The translations under genes and the position numbers were made by a program. The notes under the pieces were generated by a model. The model had not been told where the DNA came from, searched no databases, and worked only from the letters and a program-made list of their open reading frames with translations. Of a DNA stretch of 64,000 nt, positions 54,261-64,000 are shown in pieces (positions within the stretch are counted from its first letter, which is position 1; each line of letters starts with the position of its first letter). The stretch is from Spodoptera frugiperda. Lineage: Eukaryota; Arthropoda; Insecta; Lepidoptera; Noctuidae. The stretch covers positions 9,276,473 to 9,340,472 of the forward strand of contig NC_064229.1 of NCBI RefSeq assembly GCF_023101765.2, read 5' to 3'.

Positions 54261-55874
54261 GACTGCAGAACATTTTCAGTCTAAGTTTATTGCACTTTTC
54301 TTAAAAATCTCATTATAAATTACATTCAAATATGTAATACAATTTTTTAAACACACTCAATCAAATAGAACTCTTTCACCAATACCACCCTGACTCTCAA
54401 ACACCACTCTATTGCAAATAACGCTTCAAATACCTATTAGAATTTCTACCAGTACCCTCATATATCAATCACAATGGTACACAGGCGATGTCAGGGCAGC
54501 CTGAAGCGATTGGTCTAATTAAATGCCTCACTACAGTTCCAGCCCAGTCGTGTCAGTAAATGTATTGGACTAAGTGTAATTGTGGCTGGGACAAATGTGC
54601 AGAGGAATTTTGATTCGTTTTCTTGGATTTTGGCTGGTGATAGGGGTGGTTTTTGACTGATTAATGTATGGAGGATTGATCTGATGTGTATCTGATGGTA
54701 ATGTTTTAATAAATAATTTCCTATATGAATTATGAGGAAAGTATCAGGTGAAAGAAGCAACAAAAACAGAATTATACTTAAATCAGTTTCTTTGATATAA
54801 AAATGATGGTTACAAAATAAATACTTTCTTGATACAATTATAATATGAGTAAGAATTCTATTCTAATTGACTTCACATATAAACTTTAATGAATGTAAGG
54901 TACAACTTTATGTAAGGTACAACTTAAAACAAAGAAAAAAAATTATCTTTCCTTTAGACGTCGACGTACTCGTCCGCATCGCTGTTACTGGAGAACGTTG
55001 AATGTTTTTCAAATCTTTCAAGTGTTTCTTTGTTGATTGCTAAAATGTAGATATTGTAATTAAAATATCGATAAAACGAATGTTTAACTATTACTAAACA
55101 CGTTCAATTTGAGTTTCTTCAAAAGTGCAAAAATATTATAACAACAAAAAACAAAACATACACCTAATACCAAAACATTTTTTACCAAGACCCCAATTCT
55201 TAACATCGATCACACCTACTGACTTAGAAAACACCATAGACCATAGCGATGACCAAAATTCATTCCTACATATGTATGGGATTCCCATAATCCCACCCTA
55301 AATCACTATAAGAAGTGCAAGCAGTTTGTCTTGCGATGACAGCTTTATAGCCAGACCCGGTGCGAACTACATAAAATATTAATACACAATTTGTTCGACT
55401 GGACCTTCTGTAATCTACTTTTATAGGCTTTCCGGGATTAATTGCGTCAGAAATAATCGCTTTTGGCTGGGGTAATCTTTTCTTCTTTTTGTGAATGAGG
55501 AGTTTTGTCTCTATAAATAAGAATTGGGATTTTTGTGGAGTAAGGTCCAAGCTGTTATAGTTTAGTGGCTATTTTTTTTTTGGGTTTCTATTATTGTCTT
55601 TTTTGTCCTAGTCGATAAAGTAAATAAGGATTAGGTACTTAAATTTTATTATTACATTTTTTGTTACGTTTGGAATAAAATGGTTTACTGACATTTTTTA
55701 AAAGCAAAGAAAAGTTGTTTTTTAGAAATGTATTTACTATAATCTGTTTTTATAGTTTAAAACAAACGTGGTGATTGATCAATGTTCATTTCTAAATTTT
55801 ATGAAGAGGCTTTTGCCAGTTTATTTAAATAGTCAACAAATATTTTTTTAAACTAAAAATACACACAGATTGGT
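54261..55874. other. Unique AT-rich DNA
   Basis: A 94-codon open frame on the - strand (55266-55550) has no recognised domain. Confidence 0.35.
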
Positions 55875-56025
55875 CACGTAAATTACTAGAGAAAAGCACT
55901 ACACTGGACGCGGCGACGTCGACGTCTCCGCGTCACGAAACTAGTAGAGCTTTTCTCCAGTAAATTACGTAAGTAAATCATGATTGTTAGTTAATGTAGT
56001 ATGTCTCACGATAGTTATTATAATT
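55875..56025. mobile_element. MITE-C copy, fold-back form
   Basis: ACGTAAATTACTAGAGAAAA at the left pairs with TTTTCTCCAGTAAATTACGT at the right; the centre GACGTCGACGTC is itself palindromic, so the whole 55875-55970 can fold. The right flank continues with AGTATGTCTCACGATAGTTA. Confidence 0.65.
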
Positions 56026-57375
56026 TTTTTTTATTAAATATAAAAAAAAATAACATCTAACTAAATAAAATTATATAGAGACTCGATTTACCTGTCTATC
56101 TCTAACTTTAACACAATATTTCGTCAATCGCACCTAAACCCAGCTGTCACACATACGAGTAGGTATTATTACAATATCGACGTGCAATTAATTCTGATCT
56201 CATTAGACACGTCACCCGCTGTCGATGGCCGCTACCTCATTATGTAGCGCATTAGTGTTTCAGTGGAAATAGTGTGAAATTGTCTAGTGATGTGTGTGTA
56301 ATGTTGGTATATGTCGATGTCGATATAAGTGTAGTGGTCTAATACGGTCTCTCTATTGAATTTGCAACACTGTAAGTTCAGAGTTAGCCAGTTAGTTGTG
56401 AGTTGACGGAAACTACAGAACACAGTAAGTTAAAGTTTATTTGTAAAAGTTACAGTTTAGTTATATTGGATGCTAATCCGTGGTGTTATCGCTAAGGTAG
56501 CAATTGATCAACTGAATATTGTAATTATTAAATGAATAAGGTAAGTTGAAGAAAGTAGGTTGCGGCGTAAGCTATTTGCCTGTATGTAAACCGTACAAAT
56601 GATTTGATGCTGGAGAAATAGAGGGTTCTGTTGTTCTATATACCTATAGGATATGATTAAAGATCTGTTTTATATCTATAAAAGTAAGTGCTAGTACTGA
56701 GTAAGATAATAATATAAAAAAGAGAAAGTTAACTTAACATTTTAAAGGATTGCGGACCGATTTAAAAAAATATTTTTAGCTTTTTTTGTAAATTACACTT
56801 AATATTTTAATTGAAAATCTTCTGAACCATTTATATGTATTCCTAATAATAAAATAGACAAAACCACTTTAAATTTCGAAATCAATCAAATAAACTATTT
56901 AATCCTACACCACCTAACTCCACCCTAATTACAACACAAATATGTATACACATACACACATACCTACATATATTGTACTAATTAAATACATTAAGCACGG
57001 ACGCGCATCGGCGTTCAATTTAATCGGAATGTGACGTCACGTGCTAATGTCAAGCGCACACTACAATACTAATTAGTTGTGACATCTGCGGACGGAACGC
57101 TTCGGTTGCGACAAAAGGTGTAATTAGATACTAAACAGATGTGCGATTGAGTTTTTTTTGTTGTATTTTCTTTGACGGAAAATGGAAGTGCCGTGAGGTG
57201 TGTTTTTGTTAGTGATTGCGATTGTTGTAAGTTGTAGGGTGGTATTAAAAGGAAGATCGTAATTGATGTGCATAGGATTATTTTCTAACTTTAATTTATT
57301 CACTTTAGGATACTTTGACATCCCTGTATGCAGAAGGATACAGAACACCTACATTATGTCAAAATTAATTAAGTA
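56026..57375. other. AT-rich DNA with a CpG-bearing patch
   Basis: The patch at 56995-57110 (GGACGCGCATCGGCGTTCAA, GGAATGTGACGTCACGTGCT, GCGGACGGAACGCTTCGG) includes TGACGTCA and CACGTG. It is a candidate regulatory element without proof. No gene recognised. Confidence 0.35.
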
Positions 57376-57486
57376 GAATGCTGCTCATGAATATGAGCCT
57401 CTAGCATGGCTTGAAATTAGTCGAGTTCCTCGTCAAACAGATACGAGTAAGCCGATAACATAATAATTAATTTAGTATGTCTCGCG
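57376..57486. mobile_element. MITE-C related element
   Basis: AATGCTGCTCATGAATATGA, GCCTCTAGCATGGCTTGAAA, GTAAGCCGATAACATAATAA. It abuts a MITE-H copy. Confidence 0.6.
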
Positions 57487-57487
57487 A

Positions 57488-57590
57488 AAGAAATTTAATG
57501 ATTACTTAAACAATTCCGTACTAACGATTTTGTATCGAAAATAATAGCTAAATACTGGGTTAAGTGACAATTAAATGACTCTGAGTACAA
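57488..57590. mobile_element. MITE-H copy
   Basis: AATGATTACTTAAACAATTC, CTAACGATTTTGTATCGAAA and AATGACTCTGAGTACAAGGG. The left inverted end is lost where it meets MITE-C. Confidence 0.55.
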
Positions 57591-58713
57591 GGGTCGGAAA
57601 TAAATACTATACTCGTATTTAAAACGAATCTATAATATAATAATATGACAGTATAATATTATGGAAAATGACACGCACGAATGCTCTCTAAAATACATAA
57701 CGAATATTAAAATTTCTAACTAAAATTCACTTTCCAATTTAGCTTAGTTAGTTCGCAAATGGTGCTAATAGGCATTAGTGCTGCCGATACATTAGGCTAG
57801 ACCTAACACGAGTGTTGCGTTTAAGTTAATCTAATATCACTCAAATTGCAGCCACGGGGAATCAAAATTTTGGACCAAATAACCAATCGAATTTGCATAT
57901 TCGTGGAATGATAGGGTTGTCGATAATAATAAGTGCAGTATTATAATCTGCTATTTTTAAAGAAATATTGAGTAAAAAGAAATGGATGGGTACCTAAATA
58001 CATGAGATTTTCTTAAATATACATTTCATTTTTTTATTCCATTTGGAATAATTAGTTTTCTAATTAACAATTTAACTGAATTTGATTGCACGGTTTACTG
58101 TTAACGCAATGGCTACCTGATGTCGTCGGGTCTGACTATAATCTAGTCTTTTATTAATTATTTTCAGTCATTGAATAGATATCGTGATATCTCGACATTG
58201 GTCATCATTGTCACATGTCATAATCCATTCCAAGCTGTAGGCAAATCGCCAGGTTCGTCACCCCTATCGGCACCCAAGAAGCAGCCAAATAACCCATATA
58301 GAATTAAAAAACAAACTGGAAAATGCACAGTACAGACTTCAAAGCGACACCAACTGTTTTCAATACAGCTACAAGACTAGACCAACTCTTATGAACACCA
58401 ACAGTTACCAATCAAAAATATTGTTTAAAACAATTTTGCATATGCACAACCCTAAACATTGGATCCAACATTGGCTTTGGCCCGTTTAGGTGATAAATAC
58501 ATTGTCACTTAGCGTGATTAAAATCGATGAAACCGCGACCGGCGCCGCGGGAGAATGTTAATTTATTTCACTGTATCGCTGTATTGTTTGTTACTCGACT
58601 ATTGTGGATTTGTTAATTGTTGTAAATTAATTATTATTGTATTGATTTTGCTATAAAATAGTAATGTAATATTGTTAGTTATTGACTCACACTACAGTAC
58701 AACGGGAACCTTT
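57591..58713. other. AT-rich DNA
   Basis: A short GC-rich tract GACCGGCGCCGCGGGAG lies near 58538. No gene recognised. Confidence 0.35.
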
Positions 58714-58796
58714 CTTTTTTAAGGCGGGTAAATCATCCAATGACTCTCCCGCCTTGGGCGAGGCGAGAGGGAATGTCAGACTCTTACTGACTGAAT
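58714..58796 (-). mobile_element. SINE-A fragment
   Basis: T run, GGCGGGTAAATCATCCAATG, CTTGGGCGAGGCGAGAGGGA, cut off after CTCTTACTGACT. Confidence 0.65.
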
Positions 58797-58835
58797 TCGC
58801 AGCGACACTGGGAATCTAGAAAGTGAATTTATTAC

Positions 58836-58890
58836 TAGGCACCCACGACACAGGAGATAATCCTAGTTTAAGGCAACGTTTAAAAAAATA
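58836..58890 (+). mobile_element. SINE-B tail
   Basis: AGGCACCCACGACACAGGAG, ATAATCCTAGTTTAAGGCAA, then an A-rich end. Confidence 0.5.
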
Positions 58891-59284
58891 GAAAAGAAAA
58901 GGGATTAATACTTAAAGTACACATTTCTTCTCCATTCCAAAAAGTACCACCAATCTTCCCACATTGTACCACCAACCACTTAGTATCCACGTACTCGCCA
59001 CTATATCTTCCCACTACACAATGTACTGACGGCCGCGTACTTGTGGAAATTTACAATGCTTTTAGATATGCACCAGTGGACGCCTCACACGTTTGCACCC
59101 AAATCTGTTTATGGGAGCCACGGAGTGAATGGGGATGGATGTGGTATAATTAAAAATATGTTTAACTCTTTAAAATTGATGCTAATTACAATTAAAAATT
59201 ACAGGTTAATGTTTTTTGCTGGTAAAATTATTTTCAACGACTTAGCTTAGAATAAATTTTAAAATTTTTGAGGCTGTTAACGTA
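58891..59284. other. AT-rich DNA
   Basis: Nothing recognised. Confidence 0.35.
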
Positions 59285-59462
59285 TAGTATCGTCATGCTT
59301 TTTTATCCTCGAAAGGGTGGGCTAAGGTGCACATTACGGCACGTAATGTAATGCAAATGCAACTATATACAACCAGTTTTCAGCATTTGTGTTATAAATC
59401 CCATGTAATAGCGGATGAACCTATTGTCACATACTGGGCACTATTCCAGGCTCCGTGCAACT
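59285..59462 (-). mobile_element. Interspersed repeat joined to a SINE-C tail
   Basis: AAGGTGCACATTACGGCACG mirrors 48880-48960. Then TTATAAATCCCATGTAATAG and CTGGGCACTATTCCAGGCTC mirror the SINE-C end at 4130-4190. Confidence 0.5.
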
Positions 59463-59872
59463 AGTAAGAAATTATCTTACTACGTTATTTACTATTTTAA
59501 AACCGAAAATAAAACATATCGATATCTTGTGTGTTATAATGTACAAATATGAGCAGATAAATTCGGCTGAATAGTGTCTTATCCATTTCTAACTTTATTG
59601 TACCTCCGTGTCCACCATAAGAGGACTTTTTAAAACAGTTCAAAGTAGCAAGAGGGGAAGTTATAGATTTTCCGAAACACAATAAACAGTTATTTACCTT
59701 TAATTTACAGTTTTAACGTTTTAATACAATAATGTTCTGTAGCGGAACAATTTATAGAGGAAAATAAAATGATAAAGTCATTTTATTTTCCATTTTCCGC
59801 GTCTTTATCAAAAAAAAATGTTAAGACTGTAGTCAATTCTACTACAAATTTATTTAAGCTCATTGTAATAAA
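59463..59872. other. AT-rich DNA with a 14-bp hairpin
   Basis: GGAAAATAAAATGA (59759-59772) and TCATTTTATTTTCC (59778-59791) form a perfect hairpin with a 5-nt loop. No gene recognised. Confidence 0.4.
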
Positions 59873-60005
59873 CTTTAGGGAACAGTAAGTAAAGTTCCCT
59901 AAGAAAAAGACGATCATCCGACCGGGCGAGGTGATCGTGGCAAGCGGGCTTTCTGCCCAACTGTTGTTCGTCATCTGTTGATTTGATCGTCGATCGTTAT
60001 TCGAG
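59873..60005 (-). mobile_element. Solo LTR remnant of the miniature element family
   Basis: Read on the - strand it gives ATCGACGATCAAATCAACAG, ACAGTTGGGCAGAAAGCCCG, then CTTAGGGAACTTTACTTACT and GTTCCCTAAAG. This follows the LTR at 8603-8848 but lacks about 70-85 bp in the middle and the first part. The left (3') terminus is intact here, confirming the CCCTAAAG end. Confidence 0.75.
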
Positions 60006-60098
60006 TCAAACGCGAGATAATCGCACACAAACATACAACCTACATACAGGTCAAACTGAGAACCTTCTTTTTTGAAGTCGATTAAAAAGGGTCTAAAG
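60000..60098 (-). repeat. Repeat G copy
   Basis: GAGTCAAACGCGAGATAATC, GCACACAAACATACAACCTA and CAGGTCAAACTGAGAACCTT. It abuts the solo LTR. Confidence 0.55.
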
Positions 60099-60784
60099 AT
60101 TCCATCAAACACTTCAATTACTACTCTACTACTTATAGGATAGTGTTCCCAAACCACTACACTAAAACATCAATGCACAAACAACAAACAACTTTACAGG
60201 CCTACTTAAAACGGTAGTTCGTAACCTGCAATAAAAAAACGAACATTTTCAAGGCATATTTCGTGAAAAGGAAATCTCGAAAATCACTTAGAAGAATGCG
60301 AATATCGCCATAAATTGCCGATAACATTTACATATGGCGGGGGCTTTGCAACGGGTCACTTAACATGGTAATCTCACTCTTAAGAGTCAAGATTTTCCTG
60401 TTTTTTCCCTTAAAATATATTCTTGGAATTATTATTCCTGTATCCGATATAAATATGGATAGTTTTTTAGTTATAAAGATAAGGTTTTCTGGACAGGGAG
60501 ATAAGACTTTGGATTGGACTATGGATGGTGAAAAAGTATTACATTGGGCAGTTTTTTGTTATGCGTAATTGAGAAAATGAGGTGATTTGGAACGAAAACA
60601 AAGGACAAAATGGTTTTTTTATGTGTGACTTTGGTATTATTAGTGTTATATTTGTACTGTTTGGTATATACTTTAGCAATGTGCATATAAAACAGTAAAC
60701 ATTTAGATGGGATGGTTAACAAAGATACTATAGGAAAAGCTAAAAAAGTCACTTAAAGATCGTAAAAGGAATTCTAAAAAATCA
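60099..60784. other. AT-rich DNA
   Basis: Nothing recognised. Confidence 0.35.
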
Positions 60785-60935
60785 CGGATTACTCACGTGT
60801 GTTAATGGAGTTTCGAACCCTATTAGTTTCGAATCACATATGGACTCTTCATCATGAACTGCGTGCGTAGACCTCCATTCATGTACGTGAGATTTTTTAG
60901 TTAATTTAGTATGTCTCACTTTTTGTCTTAACTAA
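60785..60935. mobile_element. MITE-C copy
   Basis: GGATTACTCACGTGTG, ATTAGTTTCGAATCAC, GGACTCTTCATCATGAACTG and TTTAGTTAATTTAGTATGTC, as at 20495-20705. Confidence 0.6.
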
Positions 60936-60960
60936 ACTCACTTCAAATCCACAATAACAT

Positions 60961-61275
60961 TTTTTTTTTAATTGGGACAAGCCCGCCACATCCTCCCATA
61001 CCGCTGCAACTCCTGTAAGCCAGGATCTACAGTAGATACAAACATGAAAACACCGGAACACTGAAGTCCGGCGCGTCCCAGGGAAATGAATGACTGTCTT
61101 GGAACCCGCAACGAAACAAATCAGAAGATGTTAATAGAGGAGAAGAAAAGAAAACGATAGTTTCCACTTCCCTCGGTGAATTTAATGCAGGAGACAGGAT
61201 GACTTAAGCCTTAAGGCACAAAAGAGACTGCACAACTGGGAGAAGCCCAGTCGCCAAGCACCACGGAAATTTTAC
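60961..61275 (-). mobile_element. Retroposon copy, second of the 15527 family
   Basis: T run, GGGACAAGCCCGCCACATCC, GGAACACTGAAGTCCGGCGC, ATGACTGTCTTGGAACCCGC mirror 15664-15849. Past 61150 the sequence differs from the 15527 copy, so the two copies share only their 3' 185 bp. Confidence 0.65.
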
Positions 61276-61841
61276 TTAAAACTAAAATATTAAATGCTAA
61301 TACTAAATGGGTCCTATGCATGAGCTGTTATCCACAATTACATTGGTAACTTTATCCCTATTTTTCCTATAAAAAAACTAACAACACTATCTCCCAATTA
61401 CACCCTCAATCCTCACAACAAAAGACCAGTCCACAACCCAACACACACACTCGCGAAAATATCTAATTTAATTTCACAAAACCAATCAACACCAGTCATT
61501 TTTAACTCGCACCCCCAACTATGATACAATGCTGACTTGCCACTCATACAACGAACAAAAGCCGACCTAATCACAAATGAATACAAATGATATGAACATC
61601 CGAGTTTGCCCGAACCGCAGACGGAAATAGCCGAAGATTTGTCAACGTCAAATTTGAATACGCCGCTGCGGATGCGAGAAAAACGAATGTCATCTGTTAT
61701 TCGAGTTCGGTTTGCGAATTGCTGACTTTTTTTTTTGGTTCAATTGTTGTCAATTTTGTGTCTGTTTTCTTGTAAATCAAAGAAGAGAGAGAAAGAATGT
61801 ATAGTAGGTGCCTATTGAAAGAGGTCTTCCAAATCTATCTT
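61276..61841. other. AT-rich DNA with a GC-richer patch
   Basis: The patch at 61600-61720 (GAGTTTGCCCGAACCGCAGA, ACGCCGCTGCGGATGCGAG) is single copy and unexplained. No gene recognised. Confidence 0.35.
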
Positions 61842-61899
61842 AAAACTATAAAAACGGTAAAGACGGTAAAGAGAATATCTTTACCGTTTTTATAGTTTT
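61842..61899. repeat. 21-bp perfect hairpin
   Basis: AAAACTATAAAAACGGTAAA plus G at 61842-61862 is an exact reverse complement of 61879-61899, around a 16-nt loop that repeats ACGGTAAAGA. Single copy; a candidate for small RNA or a fold-back insertion. Confidence 0.85.
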
Positions 61900-61974
61900 C
61901 AGACAATCACACTATTTTACTTATTATTCTGTGACACTATGCTGAATACTCTTCATTAGGATTGATCAAATAAG

Positions 61975-62131
61975 ATTTTTTTTTTTTGAGGCGAAAATCA
62001 TCTAATGTCTTTATGCGCCTTGGGTGCAGCGAGACGCAGGTGTCAGACTCTTACTAACTAAAAATACCCGTTCCTACTTCTGCTTTTCGAGTCGGAGCCC
62101 CGGTAAACCGTTAGGCAGTCCGCAGCTCCGG
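61975..62131 (-). mobile_element. SINE-A copy
   Basis: T run, GAGGCGAAAATCATCTAATG, CAGACTCTTACTAACTAAAA, GGAGCCCCGGTAAACCGTTA, ending at the CTCCGG boundary (62131). No clean target duplication. Confidence 0.72.
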
Positions 62132-62660
62132 GTTACGAAGAATTTTAATATGCGACATCGTTTTTACTTCAAGGCAAAACAATACAAATATCATGTTAAT
62201 ACATACTATCAAACAAACATACAAACTAGAACACACATTAAAATAATTTGCTCATAAATACATCGGATCTAAAAATCGGAACCGCCTTTACGAAATCTAA
62301 GCAATATTTATAACACACATAAATTATACAGGAATATAAATTACTCTGCAACATGGATGCGGCATTTAAAAACAAAAGAAAGTGTAACCCACCCGATTCT
62401 CATATCCACACACCAATAAGCAGATACATTTGAAATTCGAGTATTTCACATTCAAAATATGAGTAATGACGTGTCTTCGTAATTCCGGTAGGATTTTTAC
62501 TCCACTCATCTATTATTTAGGCGTGGAACACAGATTTAGGTAAGTGATGTCCTAGATGGTGTATGTGAATACTATTTGGAATTATTTTTAAGAGAGTACC
62601 GATGAATTAGGTTTTTATTAGTGATGATCAAGATATTTTTTTTTATTGTGCGAATCGGCG
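62132..62660. other. AT-rich DNA
   Basis: Nothing recognised. Confidence 0.35.
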
Positions 62661-62689
62661 ATCTATAACGGGCGCCGAACACACTCTCG

Positions 62690-62852
62690 TTTCGATTACT
62701 TTACTGGATACTGAAGAGTTTGCCGGGGCTTCAGCTCGAAAACCAGGAGTAGGAATGGGGTGGTTTTGAATCAGTATGAATCTGCCACTCTCTCTTGCCT
62801 TGCCCAAGGCAGGAGAAGCCATTGGATGTAAATCATCCCACCTTAAAAAAAA
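62690..62852 (+). mobile_element. SINE-A copy
   Basis: GAGTTTGCCGGGGCTTCAGC, GGAATGGGGTGGTTTTGAAT, CCAAGGCAGGAGAAGCCATT and an A run. TGCGAAT occurs on both sides (62648-62654 and just after the tail, about 62856) and may be its target duplication. Confidence 0.68.
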
Positions 62853-63419
62853 AGCTGCGAATAAATACCATAGAGAATTCAATGTCAAAGTCAAAGTATT
62901 TATTTCAATTAATCCTGAAATAGGCACTTTTGAAACGTCTAATTAAATTGTCCGTCAGTCTGTACGTCAGTGAAGCTAGGTGCCTAATCTACTTAATACA
63001 ACTATTAAATAAATCGAATAAGCTAATCATTCTTTAAACTTTATATCCATGGTACGAAGGCTTATTTAGATTTACAGTTTCCGTGCGACATTGGCGAGAG
63101 TTTGCGCGTTTATCATGAGAGTATTTGTTTCTTTTTATCTGAATGTGTGTATTAATGTGATTTGTTCGTCCACCTTGCGGCCGCCTACTGATGCTGGCTC
63201 ATCATTCTTCTTTAATATCTGGATATTGTTCTGTTTTGAATTTGTCGTCATTATCTGTTTCTGAAGCTGTATTTGATTTGCTTGCTTTGTCTTGTGGGAT
63301 CTGGTTTGTGTTATTCTAGGAAACCTATACCTATTGGCCATTGCCTTATGTACGTTTATGATCATTTTTCGCGCGGTAGAATCACATATTGTGATGTAAC
63401 ACATCACAAAACCTCTAAG
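62853..63419. other. AT-rich DNA
   Basis: GTCCGTCAGTCTGTACGTCA (62951) resembles the left edge of the window. No gene recognised. Confidence 0.35.
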
Positions 63420-63503
63420 TGGCCATTGTTATCCAAAGGTCTCTTTTCACACGGTGAAGGTTTGAGCCTCAATCACCACGATTGCTAAATGCGGGTTGGC
63501 AAT
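63420..63503 (+). mobile_element. Retroposon fragment, same family as 49541
   Basis: TCACACGGTGAAGGTTTGAG, CCTCAATCACCACGATTGCT, AAATGCGGGTTGGCAAT. Confidence 0.5.
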
Positions 63504-63541
63504 TTATATGTGCTTTGAGTTATTACTCAAAGCACATATAA
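63504..63541. repeat. 17-bp perfect hairpin
   Basis: TTATATGTGCTTTGAGT / ACTCAAAGCACATATAA with a 4-nt loop TATT, directly at the end of a retroposon fragment. Confidence 0.85.
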
Positions 63542-64000
63542 CTCGGAAAAAGTCTCATTGATTTTTGTCGTTGATAGATTTAAATTAATTGGTAAATAAG
63601 GTGATGGTGAGGTGATACAAGTAAATCTCCATAGTTTCTTACACATTGCCAAAGTTATTTCAAACTTGTGTTTTATTGAAAATTCCTGAAATAAAAAGTA
63701 ATAAATTCATCTGCCGACCTTTTTGCCAATCAGTCATCCCATACAGACAATCAATATCCTTTTCTCTTACTCACAAACCCCTTTTCTAGACGAATTACAA
63801 TAAAAATCACGTTGAAAGTTCACCAGCACCCTTATCTTGCTCAAACAATTTATCAGTACAAAATAAACACGAGGCTGTTCATTGGTCAGCATCAGTATCA
63901 TGTGGGCATTAATCATTTTATGCAAAGTAGGCTAAGTGCTGCTGATTAATGATGGTCAAGCGGTGAGCACTGATAGTTTCGGCTTAGGGTATTATGTTAA
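63542..64000. other. AT-rich DNA to window end
   Basis: Nothing recognised. Confidence 0.35.

Overview
Nothing here looks bacterial or viral. This is AT-rich eukaryotic DNA, most likely from a moth, probably a noctuid or close relative. I infer this from several interspersed repeat families that I associate with Lepidoptera, from an intron-split gene with GT-AG junctions, and from the lack of dense ORFs. Species cannot be fixed from the window.

Only one gene can be supported with confidence: a four-exon secreted lipocalin-like protein of 211 residues on the + strand (18277-20857). It has a signal peptide, a Gly-x-Trp motif, four cysteines and a poly(A) signal. A short retroposon with its target-site duplication lies 93 bp or less upstream of the start codon, and all three introns carry transposon-derived sequence. 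The only other clear protein homology is a broken C-terminal end of a non-LTR retrotransposon (37300-38030, - strand) with a zinc knuckle and a restriction-like endonuclease signature.

The rest is mostly transposon debris plus apparently unique AT-rich DNA. Local labels used below: SINE-A, a short A-tailed retroposon with about 16 copies or fragments, three of them with exact and one with near-exact target duplications; SINE-B and SINE-C, tRNA-derived SINEs; SINE-D, an interspersed retroposon whose sense strand reads GAGAGCCATGCTTCG; MITE-C, a fold-back family containing CTCTACTAGTTTCGAGTC; MITE-H, a family of about 120 bp with inverted ends; MITE-T, a family with inverted ends of about 40 bp; repeat G and repeat I, tails of unidentified elements; and a Helitron-like family, two copies of which form an inverted pair 10 kb apart.

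Layout: 0-5 kb repeats and the Helitron-like composite; 6-12 kb SINEs plus a miniature LTR retroelement; 12-17 kb the inverted partner of the composite and nested retroposons; 18-21 kb the lipocalin gene; 21-35 kb intergenic with scattered SINEs; 35-38 kb a local duplication and the LINE fragment; 38-58 kb mostly unique AT-rich DNA with a few CpG-bearing islands; 58-64 kb repeats again, including a deleted solo LTR.

The most unusual object is the miniature LTR element at 8603-9590. Its two LTR copies look identical over 211 bp. It has an 18-nt primer-binding site matching the 3' end of tRNA-Trp, a polypurine tract and no gag or pol coding. Its internal region carries a cluster of short stem-loops that share one loop sequence while the stems change in a compensatory way. 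That pattern resembles a selected RNA structure such as a packaging signal. The 3' LTR ends in a perfect 76-bp palindrome.
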